Assembly (NCBI GenBank): GCA_030803735.1
Contig: JAURUC010000001.1
Span: 2,497,501-2,561,500, forward strand
Reading direction: 5' to 3'
Origin: Actinopolyspora lacussalsi
GTDB taxonomy: Bacteria > Actinomycetota > Actinomycetes > Mycobacteriales > Pseudonocardiaceae
Length of the DNA: 64,000 nt
Shown one piece after another: positions 39,595 to 48,412 of the stretch. Position 1 is the first letter of the stretch; each line of letters starts with the position of its first letter. Both the position numbers and the translations under genes were made by a program. The notes under the pieces are model-generated. The model had not been told where the DNA came from. It searched no databases and saw only the letters and a program-made list of their open reading frames with translations.

Positions 39595-39816
39595 AGCGGG
39601 ATTCGAAAGCACTTTCCGCCGGATCCTTCCGCACCCAGCGGGAGGCGATGATGCCTATCGCGGGGACGACCCCCTTGGAACGGGTAGCTCCATAACCCAG
39701 CGTTGGCCGCGGCTGCCGCATCCCGATCTCACCTACGTCGGTGGAGATCACCGAAAGCATCGCGAATCGTCAGCACCGAGTAGTTACTATTCCACGAATT
39801 ACCGAGGTTTTTGCTG

Positions 39817-41109
39817 ATGGAACAAAAAGAAGGCGACAAGGCGGCCGTGGCCACCCCGGATAGATCATTCATGGGCCGAATCCGGAACTTCGGTCCGGGA
39901 ATCGTGGCCGTCCTGAGCATGATGGGAGCCGGTGACCTCGTCACCGCCTCCGTGTCGGGTTCGAGCTACGGGTACAACCTCATGTGGTTGCTCGCCCTTT
40001 CCCTGATCGTTCGGTTCGTCATCGTGAACCTCATGGGCAGGTATCAGATTCTGAACCTGAAGGGGCAGACGATAGTCGAGGGCTACAACGATGTCTCCAA
40101 GTACTACCCGTGGTTCATCGGCATCGCCATCCTCGTCAGCGGGCACTTCTTCAATGCCTACATGATCACCGGGGCGGGCGAGGCCCTCGCTTGGATATTC
40201 AGTGTCGGTCATCCGTTCCTGTGGTCGTGCGCCGTGGTGCTGCTCAGCCTGTTCGTCATCGGGCGTAATGTCTACAACACCATCGAGAAGCTCCTCAAAC
40301 TCCTCCTGGTGTTGATGACGACCGCCTTCCTGGGGCTGGCGATCTACTCGGTTCCCGACGTGGGTGGGATCGTCAAGGGCACGGTGGGATTCGGCATCCC
40401 GAGCGATACCGGCGCGTTCGGGGTCTTCGCCGTCGCCCTCTCACTGATCGGAGCGGTGGCGGGATCGATGGCCAACTTCCTGTACCCCTACTTCGTGAAG
40501 GAGAAGGGCTGGAAGGGCGTGCGCCACAAGCGGATCCAGCGCAACGACATCCTGTTCGGCATCTGCGCCGCCATCGTGATCAACCTGACGGTCTGGGTCG
40601 TCGGCGCCGAGATCCTCAGCCCGAACGACATCGAGGTCAACAGCCTGGAGGACATTTCCAAGGCCCTGTCGCTGCACCTGGGCACGTTCGGCGCCGTCGT
40701 CTTCTACCTCGGGGCGTTCGGAATCCTCTACAGCAGTGTGATCGGGTACGCGAACGGTTTCCCCAAAATCATCATCGACTGTTTGCACATGGTCAGGCCG
40801 GAGCGCCGGGAGAAGTTCGGGCGGAAGTTCGACGACGATCCGTGGTTCAAGTGGTTCAGCCTGTTCATTCTGATCTCGCCCATCATCTGGCCCATCCCCG
40901 GGATGCCCGGGTTCGTCGAGATGGCGATATTCGTCACCGGGATGCAGGCCGTCGTCGTGCCGATCACGGCGATCGGGCTCATGATTCTCGTGAACAAATC
41001 GAGCCATCTGGGCGAGCACAAAGCGAGCCTCGCGGAGAACACCGTCCTGGTCCTGACCACCGCCCTGGCGATCTGGGTGAGTATCAAAGCGGTCATGGGC
41101 TGGTTCTAG
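39817..41109 (+). CDS. Nramp-like transporter lacking the canonical metal-site motifs
   Basis: 430 residues, about eleven hydrophobic helices, overall Nramp layout. However, the TM1 motif that is DPGN in metal transporters reads GAGD here (MMGAGDLVTASVSG), and the TM6 MPH region reads SMANFLYPYF. So the usual Asp, Asn and Met ligands for Mn/Fe are mostly absent, and transport of another substrate is plausible. It follows the aldarate genes on the same strand after a 222-nt leader; import of the aldarate or its precursor is a hypothesis. GAGG at 39804 supports the ATG at 39817. Base composition is a little AT-richer than its neighbours. No known riboswitch was recognised in the leader. Confidence 0.75.
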   Translation: MEQKEGDKAAVATPDRSFMGRIRNFGPGIVAVLSMMGAGDLVTASVSGSSYGYNLMWLLALSLIVRFVIVNLMGRYQILNLKGQTIVEGYNDVSKYYPWFIGIAILVSGHFFNAYMITGAGEALAWIFSVGHPFLWSCAVVLLSLFVIGRNVYNTIEKLLKLLLVLMTTAFLGLAIYSVPDVGGIVKGTVGFGIPSDTGAFGVFAVALSLIGAVAGSMANFLYPYFVKEKGWKGVRHKRIQRNDILFGICAAIVINLTVWVVGAEILSPNDIEVNSLEDISKALSLHLGTFGAVVFYLGAFGILYSSVIGYANGFPKIIIDCLHMVRPERREKFGRKFDDDPWFKWFSLFILISPIIWPIPGMPGFVEMAIFVTGMQAVVVPITAIGLMILVNKSSHLGEHKASLAENTVLVLTTALAIWVSIKAVMGWF

Positions 41110-41203
41110 CACGGCCGGACTTCGGTGATCGTGGCTGACTCCGGGCTGAACCCGGTTTTCCCACCGGGAATCCGTTCCACGGGGAATGGAGTTCCGACGA
41201 AGC

Positions 41204-41229
41204 GGTGCCCGGTGGGTTCGCCGGGCACC
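41204..41229. terminator. Hairpin between convergent transporter and flavoprotein genes
   Basis: GGTGCCCGG (41204-41212) pairs exactly with CCGGGCACC (41221-41229) across an 8-nt loop, in the convergent gap. Confidence 0.6.
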
Positions 41230-41256
41230 ACTTCACGAGCATCGCCGCTTCGGCGC

Positions 41257-42336
41257 TCAACCGTCCAGGTTCAGCAGTGCCGTGTAGACCTCGCGGCGCA
41301 TACTCGTCCCTTTGAGCCGCGAGGTTTGTTCCGCCCCGAGCACACCGGCGGACGGCGAGTAGGAGACCCCGCCTGCCGGGCCCAGCGGTAGCGAGATCCC
41401 CGATGGAGCCGGTTCGTAATGGGTGAGCTCGCTCTCCTCGTACGCGAGGGCCCGGATGTTGGCGGCCACCACCCCGGCGTGGAGTTCGGCGGCCTTGGCC
41501 GTCTTGGTCTCCGGGATCGAGGTGAGGTCACCTATGGCGAACACGTGGTCCTGGCCGGACAGCCGGAGTTCCGAGGTCACGTCGAGCGCGCCGTCCTCCC
41601 GGCGGGCCGCCGCGAGTTCCTCGCCCAGATAGTCGGTGGTGGGAACCACTCCGTAGCAGCGGAACCAGAGGTCCGCGTCGATCCGTTCGCCGGAGCGGGT
41701 GGTCACGGAGAACGCCCCGGGTTCGGCTGGCGGTTGTTCGGCCAGGGGGCTGCCGAACACCAGCTCCACGCCGAGCTCGTCGAGCTGGCGCCGCAGTTCG
41801 GTGCGCAGCTCCGCCGGGAACGGCACCGCCGAGAGCGGTTCGGGCGCGGGATCGACGACGGTAACGGACTTGTTCGGCCAACCGTGCTTGATCTCCCCCG
41901 CCAGCTCCAGCCCGGCCGGTCCGGCCCCCAGCAGCAGGACGCCACGCGAGTCGGCCAGCGCGTCGTGCGTGGTGCGCAGCTTCTTGGCGGCGAGGGCACT
42001 TTCGGTGACGTCCACCTTGGCCGGGAACGGATAGGACGAGCCGGTGGCCAGCACCACGTAATCCGGCTCGATCCGCTCGCCGGAGGCGAGGGTGACGGCA
42101 GAGCGGTCCACGCGCACCGCGCGGTCGCGGATCACCCTGCCGTTGCCGAGCAGGTTGTCGTAGGACAGGAAGATCAGGTCCAACCAGGACGGTTCGACCA
42201 GCGCCCGGAGAGCCGCGACGTTGTGCACGAAGGTGTCGCGGGGTTCCACGAGCACGACCTCGGCGAACTCGTCGATCGCCCTGGCCGCCGTGATACCGCC
42301 GTATCCACCACCGACAACGACGACGGTTGCTGTCAT
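41257..42336 (-). CDS. FAD-dependent pyridine nucleotide oxidoreductase
   Basis: Two-dinucleotide-binding-domain flavoprotein resembling type II NADH dehydrogenases and AIF/FSP1-type quinone reductases. FAD motif VVVGGGYGGITAARAI at the N-terminus, NAD motif LLLGAGPAGLELAGEI about residue 139, and GDLTSIPETKTAKAAELH near the end. No membrane helix and no redox Cys pair. Likely reduces a quinone or small oxidant. GGAGG lies 4 nt before the ATG at 42336. It diverges from a MarR gene over a large palindrome, so it is probably induced when MarR binds a ligand. Confidence 0.85.
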   Translation of the reverse strand: MTATVVVVGGGYGGITAARAIDEFAEVVLVEPRDTFVHNVAALRALVEPSWLDLIFLSYDNLLGNGRVIRDRAVRVDRSAVTLASGERIEPDYVVLATGSSYPFPAKVDVTESALAAKKLRTTHDALADSRGVLLLGAGPAGLELAGEIKHGWPNKSVTVVDPAPEPLSAVPFPAELRTELRRQLDELGVELVFGSPLAEQPPAEPGAFSVTTRSGERIDADLWFRCYGVVPTTDYLGEELAAARREDGALDVTSELRLSGQDHVFAIGDLTSIPETKTAKAAELHAGVVAANIRALAYEESELTHYEPAPSGISLPLGPAGGVSYSPSAGVLGAEQTSRLKGTSMRREVYTALLNLDG

Positions 42337-42400
42337 GGTTCCTCCGATATCCACGGGCCGTCACCCGCCTCACGTTCGGCAACGGCTCGTTCCACGCCAC

Positions 42401-42443
42401 AAATTAGTGTCATTATGTAACAGTTACAGTATGACATTAATTT
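42401..42443. promoter_or_regulatory. 43-bp MarR operator
   Basis: Arms of 21 bp (42401-42421 and 42423-42443) around a central A match at 18 of 21 positions: AAATTAGTGTCATTATGTAAC mirrored by GTTACAGTATGACATTAATTT, each listed here for comparison. It is the only AT-rich stretch in the divergent gap and probably covers both promoters. Confidence 0.75.
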
Positions 42444-42466
42444 GGCGGGTGGATAGGGTTGCACTC

Positions 42467-42946
42467 ATGAGCGAGCACGAGACACGTCCCCCGAGCCTGC
42501 TTTCGTTGCCCTCCTACCTGGCGGGGCACGTCGCGCGTATCGGCCACCGGGAACTGGACGGGGCGCTCGCCGAACGAGGACTGCGGCTACCGCACTTCGC
42601 GGTGCTCACGGCGCTCTCGGACTTCGGGTCGCTGACGCAGCACGTGCTCGCCGATCGGCTCCGGTTCAACCGCAGTCATCTGGTCGGCTACCTCGACAAG
42701 CTGGAGCAACGGGAACTGGTGCGCCGGGAGCGCGACCCCGAGGACCGACGTCGGCACCGGGTCACGCTGACCACGGCCGGGGCGGAACTCGCGGGGGAGA
42801 TGGCAGCGGTCGCCCGGTACGCGCAGCGAGAACTGCTCAGTCCCCTCACGGACGAGGAGCGTGACACGCTGGTCGAGCTGCTGGGGCGCGTACTGGCCAC
42901 CGACGACTCGGGGCGGAACCCCGCTGCCGACCGAGCTGCCGACTGA
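42467..42946 (+). CDS. MarR-family transcriptional regulator
   Basis: 159 residues; winged helix-turn-helix core (LPHFAVLTALSDFGSLTQHVLADRLRFNRS) and the wing RDPEDRRRHRVTLTTAG are typical. Dimerisation helices lie at both ends. Expected to repress itself and the divergent flavoprotein gene through the palindrome between them. The 190 nt after its stop show no clear element. Confidence 0.92.
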   Translation: MSEHETRPPSLLSLPSYLAGHVARIGHRELDGALAERGLRLPHFAVLTALSDFGSLTQHVLADRLRFNRSHLVGYLDKLEQRELVRRERDPEDRRRHRVTLTTAGAELAGEMAAVARYAQRELLSPLTDEERDTLVELLGRVLATDDSGRNPAADRAAD

Positions 42947-43136
42947 GTCCGGCACTCTTCGGAGAGACCCGCTCCCACCACAGCGGGCGGAACTCACGCG
43001 CCCGACGTAAGCGACCGCCCGTGTGGGCACCGCTCCCTGCCGATGCTCACACGCACGCGACGCCTGATTGGGTACTCGTCCCGAGAAACGGTGAATTCAC
43101 CGGCTTCGGCGCGCCATGACGGGGACAATCGATGAC

Positions 43137-43337
43137 ATGGCACAGACGACCAATAAGCAGGGTGAATGGCTGAAGAGCTCCTACAGTGCGGCGGCCAGTG
43201 ACAACTGCGTGGAGGTGCGACTCACCGACACCGCCGTGGGCGTCCGCGACTCCAAGAACCCCGACGGCCCCGTCCACACCTTCACCCACCACGCCTGGCA
43301 CTCCTTCCTCCGCGCCACGACCGAACCGACCGAATAG
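43137..43337 (+). CDS. DUF397 protein, copy 1
   Basis: 66-residue DUF397 protein (WLKSSYSAAASDNCVEV, then VGVRDSKNPDGPVHTF). Such proteins are partners of XRE/DUF5753 regulators in sporulating actinomycetes, probably acting as antagonists. It shares 104 identical nucleotides (43196-43299) with the second DUF397 gene at 44710-44813. An upstream ATG at 43116 is possible. It has no adjacent regulator of its own on the left. Confidence 0.8.
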   Translation: MAQTTNKQGEWLKSSYSAAASDNCVEVRLTDTAVGVRDSKNPDGPVHTFTHHAWHSFLRATTEPTE

Positions 43338-43435
43338 GACCGTTTCCAGTGACAACAACGCGTCGAGACGGTGTCGTCGGTTCAACTCACGAAACCGACG
43401 ACACCCGTCGAAAACACCGATGACGACCAACGCGC

Positions 43436-43669
43436 TCACATGACAGTCAACGACTCGCCCTCGACGTCTAGTTCGGCGATGGCGCGACTGCCCACCGACA
43501 CCAGCTGTTCGAGCGCGTCGCGATCCAGACTGAGCACGAAGCTCTCCGAGGAACCGAACGCTAGGCTGGCCTGCTCGTTTAGCCGGTCCACCTCACAGCG
43601 AACCGCCACCCCACGGGCCATCTCCACATAGGACTCCACCGATACCCCGGTGCGCCGGTAAAGACTCAT
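43436..43669 (-). CDS. Small hypothetical protein divergent from the XRE regulator
   Basis: 77 residues from the ATG at 43669, with AAGGAG 8 nt upstream. Not recognised. Sequence suggests a short alpha/beta protein: an N-terminal SLYRRTGVSVESYVEMARG, a middle VDRLNEQASLAFGSSESF and a C-terminal Asp/Glu-rich helix. No signal peptide or membrane segment. It is divergent from the XRE gene across a perfect palindrome, so both are likely controlled by that regulator. Confidence 0.6.
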   Translation of the reverse strand: MSLYRRTGVSVESYVEMARGVAVRCEVDRLNEQASLAFGSSESFVLSLDRDALEQLVSVGSRAIAELDVEGESLTVM

Positions 43670-43741
43670 GATCCACGCTCCTTGCTGGTCGATACGATGA
43701 TTGATCGAGCTGACAGGAATGGTGGCCACCACAACCAAGAT

Positions 43742-43760
43742 AAGACTGACCGTCAGTCTT
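43742..43760. promoter_or_regulatory. Palindromic operator between the small gene and the XRE gene
   Basis: AAGACTGAC (43742-43750), one C, then GTCAGTCTT (43752-43760): a perfect 19-bp inverted repeat 40 nt before the XRE start. A second, 10-bp palindrome GGTGGCCACC lies at 43721-43730. Confidence 0.6.
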
Positions 43761-43799
43761 TGACAGCCATCTGATCGGGTGAGTTACGAGAGGAAGCGC

Positions 43800-44666
43800 A
43801 TGGGCCGTGCCCGTCAGACGTTCGAGCGGCGGCAACTGGGGCTCACCCTGCGTCGACTCCGGGAACAAGCAGGCAAATCACAGCACGCCGCTGCGCAGGA
43901 GATCGGCAAGGCGCGCTCGCGGTTGGTCCAGATCGAGGACGGCGAGGGAACCCTGCCACCGGACAGCCTCGACAGCCTGCTCGATCTCTACTCGGTAGAG
44001 CCTCAGGAACGGGAAACGGTACGAGCGCTGGCGAGCTCGGCCCGAAAACGCCAGAAACGCAGGGCGTACGTGGACACGCTGCCCGACGCCTACCAGCGGT
44101 TCGCCGACCTGGAAAGCAACGCGACCGAGATCAAAGCGTTCGAACCGAGCATCGTCCCCGGACTACTGCAGTCGCCTTCCTACATCCGTTCGGTAATAAG
44201 CTCCTGGGAAGGCATCTTCACCAGCTCAGCACCGGCCGAGATCGAACAGCGTATCGACTATCGGATGAATCGCCAGTCCAAAACATTGCACAGTGAGCAC
44301 CCGGGCGAGCTCGACATCGTGCTCGCGGAGCACGCCATCCTGGACATGAAGAGAACTGACTTCTTGCTGCGGGATCAGCTCGAACACGTGCTGTCCCTGC
44401 TTGATCACCACGAAAGCCTGACAGTTCGAGTGCTGCCGGTAGGAGCGGTGTCGAATCCGGCTTGTGGCGGCGGATTCACGATATTCGGTTTCGGTGACCG
44501 AGGTTCACCGATAGCTTTCTCCTCGGTTGTACACGGCCCATCCGTCTACCTCGACGACGCGGAAGACGTGGGAGTGCTCACCAGAATCTTCGATCGAGTG
44601 TGCGAGTTGACACTCTCTCCAGAGGAGTCACGGGCTTTCCTGGAACGAACCCGCAAGGAGGTCTGA
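43800..44666 (+). CDS. XRE-family regulator with DUF5753
   Basis: 288 residues. N-terminal helix-turn-helix (about 10-65: LTLRRLREQAGKSQHAAAQE, RSRLVQIEDGEGTLPP), then the DUF5753 sensor domain (about 95-285) beginning FEPSIVPGLLQSPSYIRSVI, with ESLTVRVLPVGAV. This class controls development and antibiotic production in Streptomyces together with DUF397 partners. GAGAGG supports the ATG at 43800. The stop shares one base with the start of the DUF397 gene (TGATG), confirming the pair. Confidence 0.9.
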   Translation: MGRARQTFERRQLGLTLRRLREQAGKSQHAAAQEIGKARSRLVQIEDGEGTLPPDSLDSLLDLYSVEPQERETVRALASSARKRQKRRAYVDTLPDAYQRFADLESNATEIKAFEPSIVPGLLQSPSYIRSVISSWEGIFTSSAPAEIEQRIDYRMNRQSKTLHSEHPGELDIVLAEHAILDMKRTDFLLRDQLEHVLSLLDHHESLTVRVLPVGAVSNPACGGGFTIFGFGDRGSPIAFSSVVHGPSVYLDDAEDVGVLTRIFDRVCELTLSPEESRAFLERTRKEV

Positions 44667-44863
44667 TGTACGACACCGGCTGGATCAAGAGCAGTCGCAG
44701 TTCCGGAGGCAGTGACAACTGCGTGGAGGTGCGACTCACCGACACCGCCGTGGGCGTCCGCGACTCCAAGAACCCCGACGGCCCCGTCCACACCTTCACC
44801 CACCACGCCTGGCGCGCCTTCCTCCACACCACGACCGAACCGGCCCAGGATCACCGGTGGTGA
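44666..44863 (+). CDS. DUF397 protein, copy 2
   Basis: 65 residues, translationally coupled to the XRE gene. N-terminus YDTGWIKSSRSSGGSDNCVE, then a central part whose DNA is identical over 104 bp to copy 1, after which the tails diverge. Presumed modulator of the upstream regulator. AAGGAGG at 44655-44661 is a good ribosome site. Confidence 0.88.
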   Translation: MYDTGWIKSSRSSGGSDNCVEVRLTDTAVGVRDSKNPDGPVHTFTHHAWRAFLHTTTEPAQDHRW

Positions 44864-44923
44864 AGTCACGCCGAGATCGCTGGGACGGACGGAGTTGACA
44901 CGACCGGCCGTGGCCGGGTGTCG

Positions 44924-44937
44924 ATTTCTCGCGAAAT
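44924..44937. repeat. Palindrome A, solo copy beside the truncated resolvase
   Basis: ATTTC-TCGC-GAAAT with the same left flank (GTCG) and right flank (CGCCG) as the 29154 copy. It lies about 30 nt before the point where resolvase homology begins. Confidence 0.75.
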
Positions 44938-44967
44938 CGCCGCCCGGCCACGCCGTCCTTCGAGGAC

Positions 44968-45294
44968 TTGCTCCCGGTGGGGGTCACCGAGATCGGGTCC
45001 GGGTTGAACGGCAACCGGCAGAAACTGCGGAAGCTGCTCGCTACCCCCGAGGCAACCACCATCGTGGTGGAACACCGCGACCGGCTGGCCCGATTTGGTG
45101 TCGAACACCTCGAAGCCGCCCTGTCCGCCCAGTCCCGCCGAATCGTCGTACTCAACGACGCCGAAGTGGAAGACGACCTGGTGCGCGACATGACCGAAGT
45201 ACTCACGTCGATGTGCGCCCGCTTGTACGGGCGCCGGTCGGCGGCCAAGCGGGCGAAAGCAGCACTGAAGGCGGCGGAGGTGCCGCCGCGATGA
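44968..45294 (+). pseudogene. N-terminally truncated IS607-type serine resolvase (TnpA)
   Basis: About 105 residues match the second half of an IS607 resolvase: VTEIGSGLNGNRQKLRKLL, TTIVVEHRDRLARFG, LNDAEVEDDLVRDMTEVLTS and MCARLYGRRSAAKRA. The N-terminal MerR-like domain and the catalytic Ser (YARVSS region) are absent, so it cannot catalyse transposition alone. The end overlaps the tnpB start (ATGA), as in intact IS607 elements. The truncation point lies just after a palindrome A copy. Confidence 0.8.
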
Positions 45295-46613
45295 CCACGG
45301 TGTTGCAGGCGTACCAATTCGCGCTCGACCCGACCGGGCAGCAGCAGGCCATGTTGTCGTCGCACTGCGGCGCGGCACGGTTCACCCACAACTGGGGCCT
45401 AGCCCAGGTCAGGGCCGTGCTGAACCAGCGGGAAGCCGAACGCTCCTACGGCGTGCCCGAATCCGAGTTGACGCCGAGCCTGAACTGGTCGGCCTATTCC
45501 CTGCGCAAAGCCTGGAACGCCGCGAAGGACGAGGTGGCCCCGTGGTGGGGCGAGAACTCGAAGGAAGCCTACGCCTCGGGTCTGGCCAATCTGGCTGATG
45601 CTCTGGGTAATTGGCACAAGTCCCGCACCGGTAAACGCGCCGGGAAGCGGATCGGGTTTCCCCGGTTCAAGTCCAAGCGCCACCGCTTGTCGTGCCGGTT
45701 CTCCACCGGCTCGTTCGGGCTGTCCGAGTCGGATCGGCGGCATGTGCAGCTGCCCCGCATTGGGCTCGTGCGCACGCACGAATCCACCCGCACACTCGCC
45801 CGACACGTCGAACGCGGCACCGCCCGCATCCGATCGGCCACCGTGTCGTTTCAACGCGGCCGGTGGCACGTGTCGTTCTCCGTCGAGATCACCAAGACCG
45901 AACCTGAGCCTGCGGTCAAGGGCGGGACGGTCGGCGTTGACCTCGGGGTGAAGCACCTGGCGGTGCTGTCCACCGGGGAAATCATCGCCAACCCGAAACA
46001 CCTCGACGCCGCGCAGCGGGAGTTGCGCCGGTTGCAGCGTGGGGCCGCCCGCCAGCAGGGCCCGGACAAGCGCACACCGTCGAACCGGTGGCGCAAAACC
46101 CAAGCACGCATCGCCAAGCTGCACACCGCCGTGGCGAACGCGCGCCGCGACGGGCTGCACAAGCTCTCCACCCGACTCGTGGCCGAGTTCGACACCGTCG
46201 TGGTGGAAGACCTCCACGTGGCCGGGATGGTGCGCAACCGCCGGTTGGCTCGCGCCATCTCCGGTGTCGGCATGGGCGAGCTGCATCGCCAACTCGACTA
46301 CAAAACCACCTGGTCAGGCCGCGATCTGGTGGCGGCAGACCGGTTCTACCCCAGCTCGAAAACCTGCAACGACTGTGGTGCGGTGAAAGCCAAACTGCGC
46401 CTGTCCGAGCGGACATTCACCTGCGATCACTGCGGCTACCGCACTGATCGCGACCTCAATGCGGCCCGCAACCTCGCGGGCCTGGCGTCCTCCCCGAGTT
46501 GCGGGGCGACGAAAAACGAGCCCGCTGGAAACCCACGTAAAACCAGCCATGCTGGCAGCGGGTATCGCCACGGGAAGACCCCGACACAACGGGCCGGGGC
46601 CAACGCCGCGTAG
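45291..46613 (+). CDS. tnpB: TnpB RNA-guided nuclease, IS607 type
   Basis: Family enzymes cut DNA guided by an RNA from the element's own right end. 440 residues and apparently intact: RuvC residues D217 (GVDLGVKHLA), E306 (VVVEDLHVAG) and D388 (DRDLNAARNL) are present, as is the zinc finger CNDCG ... CDHCGY. The N-terminal part (FALDPTGQQQAML, CGAARFTHNWGL) is typical. The guide RNA would come from the 3' end of the gene and the bases after it (about 46480-46650). With its resolvase truncated, the element is probably immobile. Confidence 0.92.
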   Translation: MTTVLQAYQFALDPTGQQQAMLSSHCGAARFTHNWGLAQVRAVLNQREAERSYGVPESELTPSLNWSAYSLRKAWNAAKDEVAPWWGENSKEAYASGLANLADALGNWHKSRTGKRAGKRIGFPRFKSKRHRLSCRFSTGSFGLSESDRRHVQLPRIGLVRTHESTRTLARHVERGTARIRSATVSFQRGRWHVSFSVEITKTEPEPAVKGGTVGVDLGVKHLAVLSTGEIIANPKHLDAAQRELRRLQRGAARQQGPDKRTPSNRWRKTQARIAKLHTAVANARRDGLHKLSTRLVAEFDTVVVEDLHVAGMVRNRRLARAISGVGMGELHRQLDYKTTWSGRDLVAADRFYPSSKTCNDCGAVKAKLRLSERTFTCDHCGYRTDRDLNAARNLAGLASSPSCGATKNEPAGNPRKTSHAGSGYRHGKTPTQRAGANAA

Positions 46614-46625
46614 CAATACGACGGC

Positions 46626-46652
46626 TCAGGAACGTTTTCACACCTTTCCTGA
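46626..46652. terminator. Hairpin between tnpB and phoH2
   Basis: TCAGGAA (46626-46632) pairs with TTCCTGA (46646-46652) over a 13-nt loop containing GTTTTCACACC. It may terminate transcription from either side or mark the right end of the insertion element. Confidence 0.45.
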
Positions 46653-46658
46653 ACGGCG

Positions 46659-48050
46659 TCAGCTCATGAACTCACCCTCCAGCATCTCGGTGACCAGGGC
46701 CGCCACCGGGGACCGCTCGGAGCGGGTCAGTGTGACGTGCGCGAACAGCGGGTGGCCCTTGAGCTTCTCGATCACGGCCGCCACACCGTCGTGCCTGCCG
46801 ACGCGCAGGTTGTCGCGCTGCGCCACGTCGTGGGTGAGCACCACCCGCGAATTGGCACCCAGCCGCGACAGCACCGTCAGCAGCACGTTGCGCTCCAACG
46901 ACTGCGCCTCGTCGACGATCACGAAGGAGTCGTGCAGCGAGCGCCCCCTGATGTGGGTCAACGGCAGCACTTCGAGCATCTCCCGGTCGATGACCTCGTC
47001 GATGACGTTCTGCCCCGCGAGCGCGCCCAGCGTGTCGTAGACCGCCTGCCCCCAGGGCTGCATCTTGTCGTCCTCGCTGCCGGGCAGGTAGCCGAGCTGC
47101 TGCCCGCCCACCGCGTAGAGCGGCCGGAAGACCATCACCTTGCGGTGCCTGTTCTGTTCCATCACGGATTCCAGCCCGGCGCACAGCGCCAGCGCGGACT
47201 TGCCGGTTCCGGCCCGACCGCCCAGCGAGACGATGCCGACCTCGGGGTCCAGCAGCAGATCCAGGGCTATCCGCTGCTCGGCGGAACGACCGTGCAGCCC
47301 GAACGCCTCGCGCTCACCGCGCACCAGCCGCACCGTCTTGTCCGGGGTCACCCGGCCCAGGGCGTTCTTCGTTCCCGCGAGCAGCCGCAACCCGGTGTTG
47401 ACCGGGAGCTCGGCGGCTTCGGCCAACTCCACCGAGCCGGACTTGAACAGCGTGTCCACCTCGTTGGGCGGCACGTCCAGATCGGTCATGCCGGACCAAC
47501 CGGTGGAGATCACGTCCTGCGCCCGGTACTCGTCCGCGTCCAACGCCACCGCGGCGGCCTTGACCCGCAGCGGCATGTCCTTGCTGATCAGGGTCACCAG
47601 GTGACCGTCATCGGCCAGGTTCAGCGCGCACGCCAGGATGCGGGCGTCGTTGGACTCGTTGCGAAACCCCGGAGGCAGCACTTCGGGGTCGGAGTGGTTC
47701 AACTCGACGTGCAGTCGACCACCCGACTCACCGACCGGAACCGGCTCGTCCAACTTGCCGTGTCGCAGTCGCAGGTCGTCGAGACCACGCAGCGCCTCCC
47801 GCGCGAACCAGCCCAGTTCGGGGTGGTGGCGCTTGCCTTCCAACTCGCTGATCACGACCAGTGGCAGGACGACACTGTGCTCGGCGAACCTGGTGAAAGC
47901 CCAGGGGTCCGACAACAGCACAGAAGTGTCCAGGACGTAGCTACGCACTCCCCTTCCCTCGGCCGCGTCCGAGGGACGCGGTGCGGGAGCTGAGGAATTC
48001 ACGCTTTCGGAACCGGACAGGGGCTCCGCTTGCTGGGAACGTCGTGTCAT
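46659..48050 (-). CDS. phoH2: PhoH2: PIN ribonuclease fused to a PhoH ATPase
   Basis: RNA helicase/ribonuclease of the mycobacterial PhoH2 type. After a 35-residue Ser/Pro/Glu leader comes a PIN nuclease domain (about 36-165) with acidic residues in [23 protein letters not shown] and [10 protein letters not shown]. The PhoH P-loop domain follows (about 235-460), with Walker [14 protein letters not shown] and Walker B VIVDEAQS. 463 residues. GGGAG lies 8 nt before this ATG and 5 nt before an alternative GTG. In mycobacteria the same gene lies near fumC, as here. Confidence 0.93.
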   Translation of the reverse strand: MTRRSQQAEPLSGSESVNSSAPAPRPSDAAEGRGVRSYVLDTSVLLSDPWAFTRFAEHSVVLPLVVISELEGKRHHPELGWFAREALRGLDDLRLRHGKLDEPVPVGESGGRLHVELNHSDPEVLPPGFRNESNDARILACALNLADDGHLVTLISKDMPLRVKAAAVALDADEYRAQDVISTGWSGMTDLDVPPNEVDTLFKSGSVELAEAAELPVNTGLRLLAGTKNALGRVTPDKTVRLVRGEREAFGLHGRSAEQRIALDLLLDPEVGIVSLGGRAGTGKSALALCAGLESVMEQNRHRKVMVFRPLYAVGGQQLGYLPGSEDDKMQPWGQAVYDTLGALAGQNVIDEVIDREMLEVLPLTHIRGRSLHDSFVIVDEAQSLERNVLLTVLSRLGANSRVVLTHDVAQRDNLRVGRHDGVAAVIEKLKGHPLFAHVTLTRSERSPVAALVTEMLEGEFMS

Positions 48051-48119
48051 CACGGCTACTCCCTAACGGGCACGAGCGACCGCGCCCGTTCGTCGGCGGG
48101 CCGGGCCGCCCCGCACCCC

Positions 48120-48165
48120 GTCGGAGTCGGGCCGTGGGCAGCCACCCGGTGGAGCCCGATCCGAC
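48120..48165. other. Bulged hairpin in the phoH2 upstream gap
   Basis: GTCGG-AGT-CGGGC (48120-48132) pairs with GCCCG-AT-CCGAC (48154-48165). It lies about 70 nt before the phoH2 start and could be a leader structure. The rest of the gap 48051-48412 shows a weak inverted repeat GGTGA/TCACC at 48266-48287 around an AT-rich core (possible promoter) and no gene. Confidence 0.4.
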
Positions 48166-48412
48166 CTTCGACACGGGTGAAGGGCCTCCCCGGACGGGCC
48201 GCAACTGCACGACCCGTCACCGCGGACGCTACCCGTGTGATCGGACGTTGGCAGGCAGCCACACAGGTGATTAAACGAATCGTCACCCGAAAGCCACAGT
48301 GTGCACACCCGCACGGCCCCTACGGTGAACCCATCACCCGACCGTGGGCCTGGGGTGTTTCGCACCCCGCACACCGCACGGAATCGATCCCGGTTCGCAC
48401 CGCCTCCCCGAG

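Noticed and set aside
39595..39816. Manganese riboswitch ahead of the Nramp-like gene
   Set aside because: I looked for the yybP-ykoY style conserved loops and saw none.
44712..45290. TnpB with a 190-residue N-terminal extension
   Set aside because: The frame upstream of 45291 is a shadow of DUF397 and resolvase coding; TnpB homology starts at the ATG that overlaps the resolvase stop.
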